Assembly: GCA_036250225.1 (NCBI GenBank)
Contig: JAPZLL010000048.1
Span: 186,001-250,000 of the forward strand
Source of the DNA: Cercophora sp. LCS_1
Lineage: Eukaryota > Ascomycota > Sordariomycetes > Sordariales > Lasiosphaeriaceae
Reading direction: 5' to 3'
DNA: 64,000 nucleotides
The translations under genes and the position numbers were made by a program. This document shows positions 53,105 through 62,474 of this stretch, one piece after another. Each line of letters starts with the position of its first letter. Position 1 is the stretch's first letter. The notes under the pieces are model-generated. The model worked only from the letters and a program-made list of their open reading frames with translations. It made no database searches and was not told the DNA's origin.

Positions 53105-53780
53105 TACAACACTGAGGCGTTTTATGTATTGTTGATGCGTTTTGTTTGTTCTTGGGGCGTTTTCTTTTTGCTTCTGGGGCCTTTTGGTAATCAAGAAGGC
53201 ATTCGGCTAACTTGTTGACAGAGGCAGAACACTGTTTGCGGCCGTGGTCGGTTTCGGCGCGGTGGTCGGCGGTGGCCTTCGGGCTTTTTTAAAATTCGGC
53301 AAGACCTTTGGCCGCGAGGCAAGACCTTTGGCCGCGAGGCAAAGGCATTCTTTTCGGGACTTGCGGCGGTCGTGGTGGCTGTGGTGGGCAAGTGGTCGGC
53401 GGTTCGGTCGGCGTTCTTTTTGGGGCGATTTTTGGAGCGGGAGGAGGAGGGGTGGCGTGTTGAGACAGAGGAGAGGGATCAGTTCTTTCGGGGGGCCCGG
53501 GGCGAATATTTTGGTGCGGGTGTCTAATATTTTTATAGGGGGTGGTAATTCGGTAGGATGCATTTATTTTTAAGAAAAGGCATCCTCCATTTTCTTGGAG
53601 CCATCAATATCCACATCATATCCATCTCAAGAGATCTCAAGAGGCCCCTTGTGAATTACCTGATGCCTCCTGAATACTGTTTGACGCGTTGGGATATTTC
53701 TTGATGCCTCTAGATTATCGTCCGACGGCTTGTGGTATTTTCCGACGGCTTAGATCTTTGTTTGATGCCCCCTTTGACAT
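53105..53780 (+). repeat. Array-core-array repeat module (locus D)
   Basis: Left array: GGC/TGC cores at about 53116, 53136, 53156, 53178 and 53198 (steps 20, 20, 22, 20). Core: G-rich block 53225-53545, containing an exact 20-bp duplication (AAGACCTTTGGCCGCGAGGC at 53301-53320 and 53321-53340). Right array: cores at about 53643, 53664, 53685, 53705, 53727, 53747 and 53766 (steps 19-22). This is the most complete copy of the module in the window. Confidence 0.65.
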
Positions 53781-54000
53781 TTGGCTCGACAAAGCCATTG
53801 TCAACCCAATACCATTGTCCACCAAAACACAGACCCTGCAACATGCCCAGCTTACTTATCCCCGACAACACCAGAACCAGCAAGATGACAGAGCCAGACC
53901 TTTGGAAACTATATATAAAGGCAAGACGATCCAGGAACACCTCACCATCTCCATCCACGTCCAAACCATTCCAACACGCAACACAATAAAGTCTTGCAGG

Positions 54001-55428
54001 ATGGATCGCGTTGAGGGATCCAGCGGTATGGGCCAACAGTCCAAGAAGGATAGGATGATTCAAAATCTCAAGGAAGTCCCCTTCACACGACGTGAGAGTC
54101 TGGTGTACCAAGCTATCCGTACTAACAACGCCACAGCTCTCTCGGAACTCCTCGCGCTCTTCGGCGAAATCTTTCGCAACGACCAGGAAACACCAAACGG
54201 CATATTCCTCCACGGTGAAAAGGGCCAAGCTTGCCTGCACTACCTCCTCGGCGAGTGCATCAAGAAGTCCTCAACCGCCTGCTTCACCGCCCTCCTCACC
54301 TGGGCCAACGACCCCCAGCACCCCTTCACCTACGACGCCCCGCTGATCCACAGGCGCGCCCGAATCATGGCCCTCAAAAATGGCGCAATGGAATGCTTCC
54401 TCCTCTGGGAGTCCCGGAACCGCGACACGCTCACCGACCCGGTCCGCGCCAACCTCCTCACCCGGGCTCTCTCGCCGCACCTCGTCAACAACATCCTCCA
54501 CCACATGGCGCCCGACACGGATCTCTACCCGATTCTGATCCACCACTGCACCGAGCCCCGGACCCAACCGGCCGTCATCGAAGCCCTGGCTCCGCACGTC
54601 GATGTCAACCGCATCGCCCGCAACGTCAGCTACCCCAACGGCATGACGCCCGTCTCCGTCGCAGCCGCCTGTCTCAACCACGCAGCCATCACCGTCCTGC
54701 TCAAGTTCCGCGCGCACCCGCACCCAGCAGCTCTGGGTCCCGACCCGCCACTGCTCCTCGCCACCCGCCAATCCTTCCGGTCCACCGCCACCCAGCTGCC
54801 GCCGCCCGCCGGTGTCCTCACCCGCGTCAACAACGTACAAGCCTGGCGACAGCAAATCAACCGCGACGCAGGTCAACTCTACGCGACGGTGTGCACGTTG
54901 CTCTCAGCAATCCCGTACATCGACGACGAAACCCTCCACGCGGCCCTGCTCGAGTTCATCAGCATGCTGCGCAACCTGGTCCTCCGCTCCGTGCGCCAGC
55001 ACGCGGCCGAGCACCTGCAGGCGGCCTTGCTGGAGCGGAACTGCGCGGGCATGCTCTTCGACGACCGCAACATATCGTTCCGCCCCATGACGCATGACGA
55101 TCCCGAAAAGGTCGACCGTCTCGAGTGGCGCGGGGATTTGGGTATCGCCGAGCTGCGGGATACGCTGGAGCGGTGCGGGCTGGGCCTGGCGCAGGGGTTT
55201 GTTGACACGTGGAAAATGTTGCTGAATCCCGATATTCCGACGCTCGCTGAAAGGTGGGTGAGGAAGAGGGGGCAGACGGTTCCCGAGGGGTTCAACGCGG
55301 TGGATTGTCTGTGGGCGGTGATACTGGCCGGTGGGGTGGATGAGCTGGGGGAGAGGAGTAGCCTTTCGGCGACGAGCTACGACGGGTTCGAGCTTGGGAG
55401 TCCGTTGGAATACAGCGCGTGGTCCTAG
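54001..55428 (+). CDS. Uncharacterised protein, possibly ankyrin-like helical repeats
   Basis: Intronless 475-residue protein from ATG 54001. The frame is open further upstream, but that DNA belongs to the repeat array and a leader. No family is recognised with certainty. A mid-region with alternating short helices (ESLVYQAIRTNNATALSELLALFG; GQACLHYLLGECIKKSSTACFTALL; GMTPVSVAAACLNHAAITVLLKF) resembles degenerate ankyrin repeats. The C-terminal 200 residues are helical with many Arg and Leu. No signal peptide or membrane segment. Codon use is strongly C/G-ending, as in a well-expressed fungal gene. Function unknown. Confidence 0.75.
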   Translation: MDRVEGSSGMGQQSKKDRMIQNLKEVPFTRRESLVYQAIRTNNATALSELLALFGEIFRNDQETPNGIFLHGEKGQACLHYLLGECIKKSSTACFTALLTWANDPQHPFTYDAPLIHRRARIMALKNGAMECFLLWESRNRDTLTDPVRANLLTRALSPHLVNNILHHMAPDTDLYPILIHHCTEPRTQPAVIEALAPHVDVNRIARNVSYPNGMTPVSVAAACLNHAAITVLLKFRAHPHPAALGPDPPLLLATRQSFRSTATQLPPPAGVLTRVNNVQAWRQQINRDAGQLYATVCTLLSAIPYIDDETLHAALLEFISMLRNLVLRSVRQHAAEHLQAALLERNCAGMLFDDRNISFRPMTHDDPEKVDRLEWRGDLGIAELRDTLERCGLGLAQGFVDTWKMLLNPDIPTLAERWVRKRGQTVPEGFNAVDCLWAVILAGGVDELGERSSLSATSYDGFELGSPLEYSAWS

Positions 55429-55927
55429 GGTGGGGGACTAGGTCCCCAGAAGGGAGGGAAGTGTCCAAAGAGTTTGGACACGACCACTTACCAAAAAAAA
55501 AAAAAAAAAAAAAAAAGTGTCAACGGAAGCTGGTCCTGGTTGATACAAGTCATCATGATAATAATAATAATGCTAAGGCAAGCTGGCCTTGTTGAATACA
55601 ATAATGATAATTCAAGATTGCAACATACTTTCTTTGTTCACTGTGCAGTTGACCTTTGTGACACCATCTTGATAAAGACTGTGATTGCCATGTTACGAAG
55701 TGACTATCTCATTCGCTTGCTTTGTTTCGGACTTGCAATCCACCTACCCAATGAGGGACGATGGTTGAGATGTCACAGCAATGCACCCAGTTCCGCGGAC
55801 CCATACCGTTCCCGAAAACATCCCATATGTGGGGTATGTAGGTGCAAACCGCGGATATTTGCGCCTCTATAATGCCACCAGGTTCCCCAAGAGATCTTTC
55901 CCATCAAGCAAAAAGCCAGGGGTATCA
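55429..55927. other. 3' region with twin hairpins and A24 run
   Basis: Directly after the stop: GGGGAC/GTCCCC (55433-55438 with 55442-55447, loop TAG), then GTGTCCAAA/TTTGGACAC (55461-55469 with 55473-55481, loop GAG), then 24 A (55493-55516). ATAATAATAAT follows near 55560. The rest is plain spacer between two convergent genes. The hairpins could be part of the 3' UTR or a mobile-element end. Confidence 0.6.
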
Positions 55928-57607
55928 TCAAGAAGTCAACGCTAGACCCTTCATCTTCAGACCCGCCCACATCAGCACGCGCTCCTGTGACTCATCGAAA
56001 TCCTCCTTGAACTCCGGCATACCCGGCCTCACCTTGCCCATCTCACCCATAAGCTTGGCGAACATGTCGCCTATGGCCATCGTGTATCCGCTGTCGCCCC
56101 CAAAGGCCCGCCCTGCTTCCTTGCAGACCTCGTACAAGTATCCGTACACAACGGTCCGCAGGTCATCGAGCGTGGGGAATCCCTGGACTCCGGCCAAGGC
56201 CTTGCCATACGCCAGGTTGCCAGCCACCAAGAGAACTGACACCAGCTCAATCATGTCGTTCACCCATTCGGGGCCCCTCTCGCGCCGTGCCAACAGCATG
56301 CCCTGCAACCCAAGTCGTAGTGCCGACGGGATCTTGTCCTGCCCGAGGTAGAGGTTTGCGAGGGTGAGACGCGCCGAGGGAAGAGGGTCCAAGTGGTTCG
56401 GCCATGTTGACGTCACAGTTCGAAGCTCTGTCTCGACCACAGACAAGTCTTCGAGGTGGGGGTTAAGACCCGGGGAGCGGATGGCATGGACAGTCGCGTT
56501 GATGAGGGTCAAGACGGAGCGTTGTGCAGCAGGGAGAGAGGCAGGGAATCCACGGAGTTCCTTCTTTTCGGCTTTGCAGCGGACGCAGGCGCAAGTAAAG
56601 AAGTGCTCTCGTTGGAGGAGCTCTTGACGACCAGTAAAGAGGACGGTCGGATCAACGTAGCTGATTGTGAGCTCGGCGCCTGCAGGGATCTTGGTCAGAG
56701 AGCGTAGGCGCAACTGTGTGCCTTCGAAAAAGATGTGTGCGTTCGGGACGCAAGAGTGGTTGATGGCGGCACTGAGGATATCGAGGGAGAAACCGACCGA
56801 AGAGGTCATACCAGCAGGACGGAGGCGGACACAGTTAACCCGTATCTGTGATCAAACGTTTAGCTTCATTCCCTCCCTTGCTGAAGGATAACTCACTGTG
56901 GGGGCCAACCTCCATGCCAGCCCTTGATTGACCTTGTTCCCAGTGGCCTCCCTGACCGCCTCAGCAATCGCAAAGATGTCGTTGTTTCGTACCCCCGACT
57001 TCGTGTACTCGTTGAAGTGGCTCTCCATCGCATCGATGGCCTTGCCTTGCAGTGTGGTGATGAGCTTGCGCTGCTGCCAGAAGATCAGCCGATGCAGCGC
57101 CAAGTTGTGCGCCCCCATCTGCGGGTTCTCCCGCAAGATCTTGCACTCGTCCTTGTGGAACTTGGTCCAGGCTGCCCTCTGGCACTTCTTGCTGCAGAAT
57201 CTAGCGGCAAGGCAGCCAGTACAGGCCTTTGTTGTTTCGCCGTTGCCACCCTTCTTGAACACTTCGGCAGTGTCTTGCAGGCAGTTGTGGCAGATGGAGG
57301 GGTTGCCCGCATCCACGCAGCTGATGAGAGGGTTCGAGCGGTAGATCTCGCGGCCGTCGGGAATATCCTCCTTTGTGAAAAGACCGGAGCCCATGGAAAT
57401 GGTAGAAGAGCGGATCGCTAGGGAGGAGGACGCGGTTATGGTGCGCAGAATGTCCTTGCAGAGCGTCGTATCGCTGTGGAAGGCGTCGCGCGGGGCAGGG
57501 GTGTAGTCATCCTCTTCGTAGTCGTCGACTTCACGCGTGAGGCAGGCTTCGGCAAGAAGCTCGTTGATCGAGGGGGTATCTTGACCGGTGGACGCTTGGT
57601 TCGCCAT
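55928..57607 (-). CDS. MYND-SET (SMYD-like) lysine methyltransferase
   Basis: Two exons, with one intron at about 56850-56897 joining LAPT to IRVNCVRLR, encode about 543 residues. The start ATG at 57607 (MANQAST) is the best-context start. The split SET domain begins near residue 75 (MGSGLFTKEDIPDGREIY). A MYND zinc finger is inserted at about 104-150: CHNCLQDT...CTGCLAARFCSKKCQRAAW...HKDEC. The SET core continues with SAAINHSCVPNAHIFFEG and GAELTISYVD. The post-SET Cys appear in FFTCACVRCKAE. The C-terminal part is helical. It should methylate lysine on histone or non-histone substrates; the target is unknown. Confidence 0.92.
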
Positions 57608-57939
57608 CTTAAAGGATGGTGGCGGGTTGGGGAGGAGCAATTTTGCGGTTGAAGACGTGTCGCGGGCGACTGTAAAAAAGCTCCTGGTTCGCAAGAGGAA
57701 GAGGGAGGGTGGGGAGCACGAGAATGAGGAAAGAGCCATGGACCCAGAAACGAGACCAGAGGGCAGAAAGGGCAGCAAGTTGCCGCGCTTGCGATTATGC
57801 AGTAAAGGGTATTCACGGGGGCGTGCGCTGTTGCGCTTTCATCCCACAAACAACCTCCAAACCTGCCTTGCCAGGCAAACAATACCGGTGATACCCCAAG
57901 AACTCCGCCGCCATGGTCCATCGTATAGTATATGCTTCG

Positions 57940-60213
57940 CTAGTCGTCGTCTAACACATATTGAGACCAAAAAGTCCGCACATCTTTTGGTGCCGCCAGC
58001 ATCTCGAATAGCACCTCCCCATCCGGCTTCGTGATCAGCAAATCGAACTTTTTGGGGGCGTTGAAGTTTGGCCGCATGTCCGCAAGCTGACGGTCAACCA
58101 GCCTGAAACTCCTGCTCTTGAAGTCAATCATCAAGAAGGAGTCGCTGTCCCTGCTGCAGTGGAGCAGCCCTAGCTCCCTGCTCACACCGTCCTCGAACCT
58201 GTCCCACGCAAAGAAGCAGAACTGGTCTCCACAGGCCCCCTGAAGATCATCTCGCAGTCTCAGTACGTCTGAGCGGTCTGGATTGGCGAGGGATATGTCT
58301 AGCATTCCGAGCGGGATCTTCTGGGCCACCTCGTACATGTCCTCCCCAAGGACCGATGCGATCGTCCACCCCCGCCGAGGCGCTGCGGGCGAAGAATCCT
58401 GAAGAAAGCGACAGAACTCACACACCGCGATGGATAAAATAATGTTCTGCACCGATGGCGCACATGGCTTGAGAGGAGGTTGGAGGGACGCCATGGCCTC
58501 GAGGAAAGCCATGCTCTCGCGGGGCCACTCCTCGAGATCCGGTTGAGACAGCCGGCCAAGCAGCGTAACGAGTGTTTGGAATAGTTCGTTGTCGTTCTGC
58601 TCCCGAAGTAATGGTACCAATAGACAAAGTTGTAAAAAGTTGTCTGTGTTAGATTGGTGCGGGTCCCGTCCGGTGGCGGTATCAGCCGCCCAAGCGTCTT
58701 CAAGCTTCCAAAATCCTACTGCTGGTGTATCCTGCTGCTGGTAGAAGGAAGCCTCCCTGTTGACCATAAACTCCATTACCATCTTGTTGCTGGCATATTC
58801 CCAGGATTTTTGGCAGTTAAGATCGCCGACCCCAAGGTATCTGACCAAGAGCGTTAGAACCCCATGGCAGAAGTACTGGGCGCTCTGTTCCAGCGGGATC
58901 GTCGAGGAGAAAGGTGGAATCATCGTAGTCATCGCCGTCGCCAACATCGTCTCTGGTACCGTGTGCGCCATTCCCGGCTCTAGTTTGATGTCCGGCGACG
59001 GAACCCTGGGCGGGAGTTGGGCGGCTGCCTCCTCCAGGACCGACATTTCGCCAACGGATGCGGACCTGAGAGCTGTGAGCTGAGCATCTTGCTGCCCGAT
59101 GAGCATCCCCAGCCTCTGGGTCTCAGCGGCTTGAGCCTCGCTTTTGTCCCGAAGGCTGCGGTTTGCCGACTCCAGGTCGTACATTTCTCGCTTGAGCTGG
59201 TCTCTTTCCACCTTCAACCTCTCGGTTTCGTCCTTCAGCATCTTGTTCACGTGCCCCAAGTTGTCCCTCTCACCGCTCAAAGTTTCGACTTGCTCAACCA
59301 GACCCTTGCTCTTCTCGTCTGAAAGCGATGCCTCTGTTTTGAGATTATTGATCTCTTTCATAAACCCAGACTTGAGATTTTTGATCTCATGCGTGAGCCC
59401 AGCCTTGGCCTGCTCCGAAGTGACCAGTTTCTTGTTCAAAGCTTCGACCTGTCCCTTCAATTCGCTGCCTCGACGCTTCATGTCGTTGATATCGCGCTCG
59501 CCATTTTCCCTATCTTGCCGTAAACGCCTGATATCGGCCTCGCTCAAATCGAGCTCGCGATGAGCTCTAGTGAGATCAAAACGCAAACGGTCCCTCTCAC
59601 GTAACAAGTCTTCGTTATCCCCTTGTAGCCGCTCTACTTCCTCCTCCAACCCTCCCACCCTTACTCTGTCTTCATGCGCTTCCCGCCGAGACTCGTCATA
59701 AAGGTCCCGAAACTCGACGGCAAGACGCCGAAGATGCCCGCCGGTGAGGAGCTGAGGATTATGGTTGACGTTTTGTTCTCGCAACTGTGCAGCCAAGCCG
59801 TTCAAACTCCCAATCATAGTGGAAAAGGTGCCGGGGATCGGCTGCGGTAGGTCACGTATAACCTGATTTATATCCTCCTTTCTTGAGTTGGGTACTGACA
59901 GCGCCGTTCCCATGATTCGGATGCCGACATCAGATGCAGGAGTCCCTTCGGATGCCGAGTCGGTTCCGGGTTCTGCCTTCAGTCCGTGGTCTTGTGCTGG
60001 GCCCTCTGTGACTGAGTACCGCCCAATGTATGCCGTCTCCATGACCTCGTCTTCCGGTTCCTCATGGTAGGAACTGACCCTGGAAAATGAGGCGGGACGT
60101 CCCGGTGGTGATGGTCGAGCTGGCAAATGTGGTGAATGCGGCAAAGTATCCTTGCGCCTCCTCTTCGACATCGCTCGGGGCGATGTTGGACGCGGCCGTG
60201 AGGGCTTCTCCAT
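57940..60213 (-). CDS. Uncharacterised protein with long central coiled coil
   Basis: Intronless 757-residue protein. The start ATG at 60213 lies just after a 27-bp tandem duplication. The N-terminus (1-165) is disordered with basic RRRK and Ser/Pro stretches. A long heptad-rich coiled coil runs over about 175-385 (EEEVERLQGDNEDLLRERDRLRF to ETQRLGMLIGQQ). The C-terminal 350 residues form a compact domain that ends EMLAAPKDVRTFWSQYVLDD. No catalytic motif is visible. A structural or nuclear regulatory role is possible from the architecture alone. The 0.33 kb gap to the MYND-SET gene holds a short 3' UTR and that gene's promoter. Confidence 0.8.
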   Translation of the reverse strand: MEKPSRPRPTSPRAMSKRRRKDTLPHSPHLPARPSPPGRPASFSRVSSYHEEPEDEVMETAYIGRYSVTEGPAQDHGLKAEPGTDSASEGTPASDVGIRIMGTALSVPNSRKEDINQVIRDLPQPIPGTFSTMIGSLNGLAAQLREQNVNHNPQLLTGGHLRRLAVEFRDLYDESRREAHEDRVRVGGLEEEVERLQGDNEDLLRERDRLRFDLTRAHRELDLSEADIRRLRQDRENGERDINDMKRRGSELKGQVEALNKKLVTSEQAKAGLTHEIKNLKSGFMKEINNLKTEASLSDEKSKGLVEQVETLSGERDNLGHVNKMLKDETERLKVERDQLKREMYDLESANRSLRDKSEAQAAETQRLGMLIGQQDAQLTALRSASVGEMSVLEEAAAQLPPRVPSPDIKLEPGMAHTVPETMLATAMTTMIPPFSSTIPLEQSAQYFCHGVLTLLVRYLGVGDLNCQKSWEYASNKMVMEFMVNREASFYQQQDTPAVGFWKLEDAWAADTATGRDPHQSNTDNFLQLCLLVPLLREQNDNELFQTLVTLLGRLSQPDLEEWPRESMAFLEAMASLQPPLKPCAPSVQNIILSIAVCEFCRFLQDSSPAAPRRGWTIASVLGEDMYEVAQKIPLGMLDISLANPDRSDVLRLRDDLQGACGDQFCFFAWDRFEDGVSRELGLLHCSRDSDSFLMIDFKSRSFRLVDRQLADMRPNFNAPKKFDLLITKPDGEVLFEMLAAPKDVRTFWSQYVLDDD

Positions 60214-61550
60214 TGTGGTGGGGGTGGTCGTGGCGAGCTAGGCACTTGTGCGTGTCATGGCGAGCTAGGCACTTGTGCGTGTCATGGCAGCCAGCCCCAA
60301 TTCGCAGTGACAATTGTCGGCCAAGGTCAAACAGAGTTTCACCGAGGTTAGGATAAAGTTCATCGGCAATCCGTCACGGTCCAGGGTCCCGTCCAAATGC
60401 AACCCCACAGAAAAGATCGTCCAAAGACGCTGGGCTCGGGAGCTAGGACGCCAGGCCGCCAGGGGTTGGGCTCCGTTGGGCTACCGACCAGAAGGTCAGC
60501 TGATGGTTTGATGATCGTCCTATAAGATGCGATGAAGAAGCTGAGGTACGGCTCCAATGCCACGGACCGTCACAAGCAGAGGACCGGGGACGGATTAAAT
60601 CGGTCTGGTCGACGTCTTCTCTTGTTGGCGTCGTGGGCCAGGCTGGACTTTGCCTTTTTGCGGAGGCTGGAGTTGGAGGTCGCCGACTCCAACACAAACA
60701 GAAAACCCCTGTTCGAACTGAACTGAGGCGGACGCATATCATCACAAAGAGTCCCAACTCAGATCTCCAATCGCCTTACAAGGGCTCCATGTTTACAAAT
60801 TTGACACTTTGTGGGACTGTAGCTAACTTCTGCAATCCAATACCAGGCGTCGCACAAAGTCAACACGTCCGCTTGTTCTTCCGTTTTCTTGTCAAACACT
60901 GATTATTCTGTCCCGACAAACAGCGCTTGCCCATATCAGGGATAGCCCGCTGGACCCTGAATTCCCCCAAATTCCCACGCTCTTGGGTCTTGGTGCGTGC
61001 GCCAGGTGAAACTGCCGTTACCTCGCGGTTCTGGCCTTGGCATGGCGCTGCGGGGCAAGCTGGCGTCCTGTTTGCTGGTTGCGAGGGGCTGGCACCGCAT
61101 CATCAGAGTGAACTGTCTCAAACAAGTCAAATGAAAAACGGAAATTATGACCATTGAGTACAGTAAATACTGGTTCGGCCTCAGCGTGTGAAACGATTTA
61201 AATGTGCCTCGGGCGCGCCGACGTTGACAGGAGGAGTTCGATCGTCACATGTCAACATCCTTCATGGAGACGGCACACGGAAGAGTCACATACCTGAGAT
61301 GACCTCAAAAAACACATCACAAAATAGAATGGGGAATGTTTTTATTGTTGCCATTCGTATTTCTATATGGGCAACTTTTCCTGGCTCTCTCCTTCGGCTT
61401 TCACACCTTGCCAAAATGCCCTGAACCCCATGCAATGCTGACAACATCCCAAGCTTCCTCTCCACAGTACCTGGGTATCCATAATCTAGCAGCGCCATGT
61501 TATTTGTACAGGTAAAAAAGCAGAGAACCACCAAGCGCGCGCTCTCTCTC
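60214..61550. other. Intergenic region upstream of coiled-coil gene
   Basis: About 1.3 kb without a supported gene. A 27-bp unit (TGGCGAGCTAGGCACTTGTG start) is exactly duplicated at 60231-60257 and 60258-60284, within the 5' leader of the coiled-coil gene. The remaining short open frames have no domain. Confidence 0.5.
60231..60284. repeat. Exact 27-bp tandem duplication
   Basis: Two identical 27-bp units head to tail, 18 bases upstream of the coiled-coil gene's start codon, so probably in its 5' UTR or core promoter. Confidence 0.9.
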
Positions 61551-62474
61551 TCATCGGCATGCATATGTTGTTTTCGTCCCAATTGGGAGCGTCGTTGTTT
61601 TTGTGAATCCAACTGCCGGTCCGTATCCGGCGAGGGCCGTGGTCAGGGTAAGAGGACATCCGCCACAGTTTAAGAGGACTGTCGTCGTGGTGTATGATGA
61701 GTATGTGGTAAACGTCTTTCCGGCCGACTTCTCTGGCTGCACGACGAATGTGGTGGGACATGCTGCTGGCGCCACATCTTCGCGCGCCGCTAATGAGGCC
61801 GTGGGTGTTGGTGCCGAAGTGATGGCCGGACTAGGTGCCGCTGCTGGGAGCTCCTGGATCTGCAGTCCACTTCCCGAGGTAACGGTTGCTGCTGAGACTT
61901 CCGTTCGTGCGTTGTCGGTTCTTTGAGCGACGAGCTTCGACGATTCACAGACTGTGAGCCAATAGGTGAAGGCCGTCGAGACGTATTTCGTGCCTTCGAT
62001 GCGTTGGTTGGGGCAAAAGTAGACATAGTTGTCTTCGACATGGTCGCACCCATTGCAGTTGATACTGGCGTAGCGCAGTGTTGTTGAGGGGTAGATGGTT
62101 TGCGTTCCATCCCATGAGCACTTCCCGCTAGGATTCCTGGGGAGGCTTGTCGTACACCCTTCGCCCCATTGCAACTCTCTTGGCTGAAGAGCGCCGGGAA
62201 GGGCGGGGTCAAATGGCCCAGCTCGACCCTCGTCGCGGCCGACAATCGGTTTCATGACGGCGTTGCGGTCGACCGACGTTGAAGTTGGGGGCGGTCTTTG
62301 CGCGTGCGGCTCATGGTGACCGGCCACGCCCGAGTCGGACCAGAGCACCGGAGCGTCAGGGATGAGTGATGATGATGATGACAATGCACCCCTTTGTAGG
62401 CCGCCGGTTCCTATGGGAGAGCAGGACGCGTGGCTCAGAAGTGCCGATAATAACACAAGTTTAGAAAAGTCCAT
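61551..62474 (-). CDS. Secreted cysteine-containing protein of unknown function
   Basis: Intronless 307-residue protein with signal peptide MDFSKLVLLSALLSHASC. A low-complexity Ser/Pro region (about 25-95) is followed by a Cys domain (about 106-180) with WGEGCTTSL, GKCSWDGTQT, INCNGCDH, VYFCPNQ and TVCESS. A Pro/Ala linker follows, then a C-terminal repeat with TTVLLNCGGCPLTLTTALAG and KTTYACR. The INCNGC and LNCGGC phrases look like two versions of one motif. Likely a wall or extracellular protein. No named family. Confidence 0.8.
   Translation of the reverse strand: MDFSKLVLLSALLSHASCSPIGTGGLQRGALSSSSSLIPDAPVLWSDSGVAGHHEPHAQRPPPTSTSVDRNAVMKPIVGRDEGRAGPFDPALPGALQPRELQWGEGCTTSLPRNPSGKCSWDGTQTIYPSTTLRYASINCNGCDHVEDNYVYFCPNQRIEGTKYVSTAFTYWLTVCESSKLVAQRTDNARTEVSAATVTSGSGLQIQELPAAAPSPAITSAPTPTASLAAREDVAPAACPTTFVVQPEKSAGKTFTTYSSYTTTTVLLNCGGCPLTLTTALAGYGPAVGFTKTTTLPIGTKTTYACR

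Larger units (their letters stand above)
52132..54000. other. Gene-free region packed with repeat modules (locus D)
   Basis: No gene is supported in 1.87 kb. In order: 3' end of the GT71 gene; stem-loop element copy 3 (52500-52720); long T and A runs (52660-52795); a 19-bp array (52823-53060); a 20-bp array (53105-53205); a GC-rich core (53225-53545) with a 20-bp exact tandem duplication; and a second 20-21 bp array (53560-53780). The leader of the next gene follows (to 54000). The open frame that begins at 53689 is only coding from 54001. Confidence 0.6.

Noticed and set aside
53689..54000. N-terminal extension of the 54001 gene
   Set aside because: The extra 104 codons lie in the phased repeat array and a leader-like stretch. 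The ATG at 54001 begins conserved-looking sequence.
55493..55516. A24 run as proof of a retroposed gene at 54001-55428
   Set aside because: Lack of introns plus an A run is suggestive, but no flanking direct repeat was found and many genes here are intronless.
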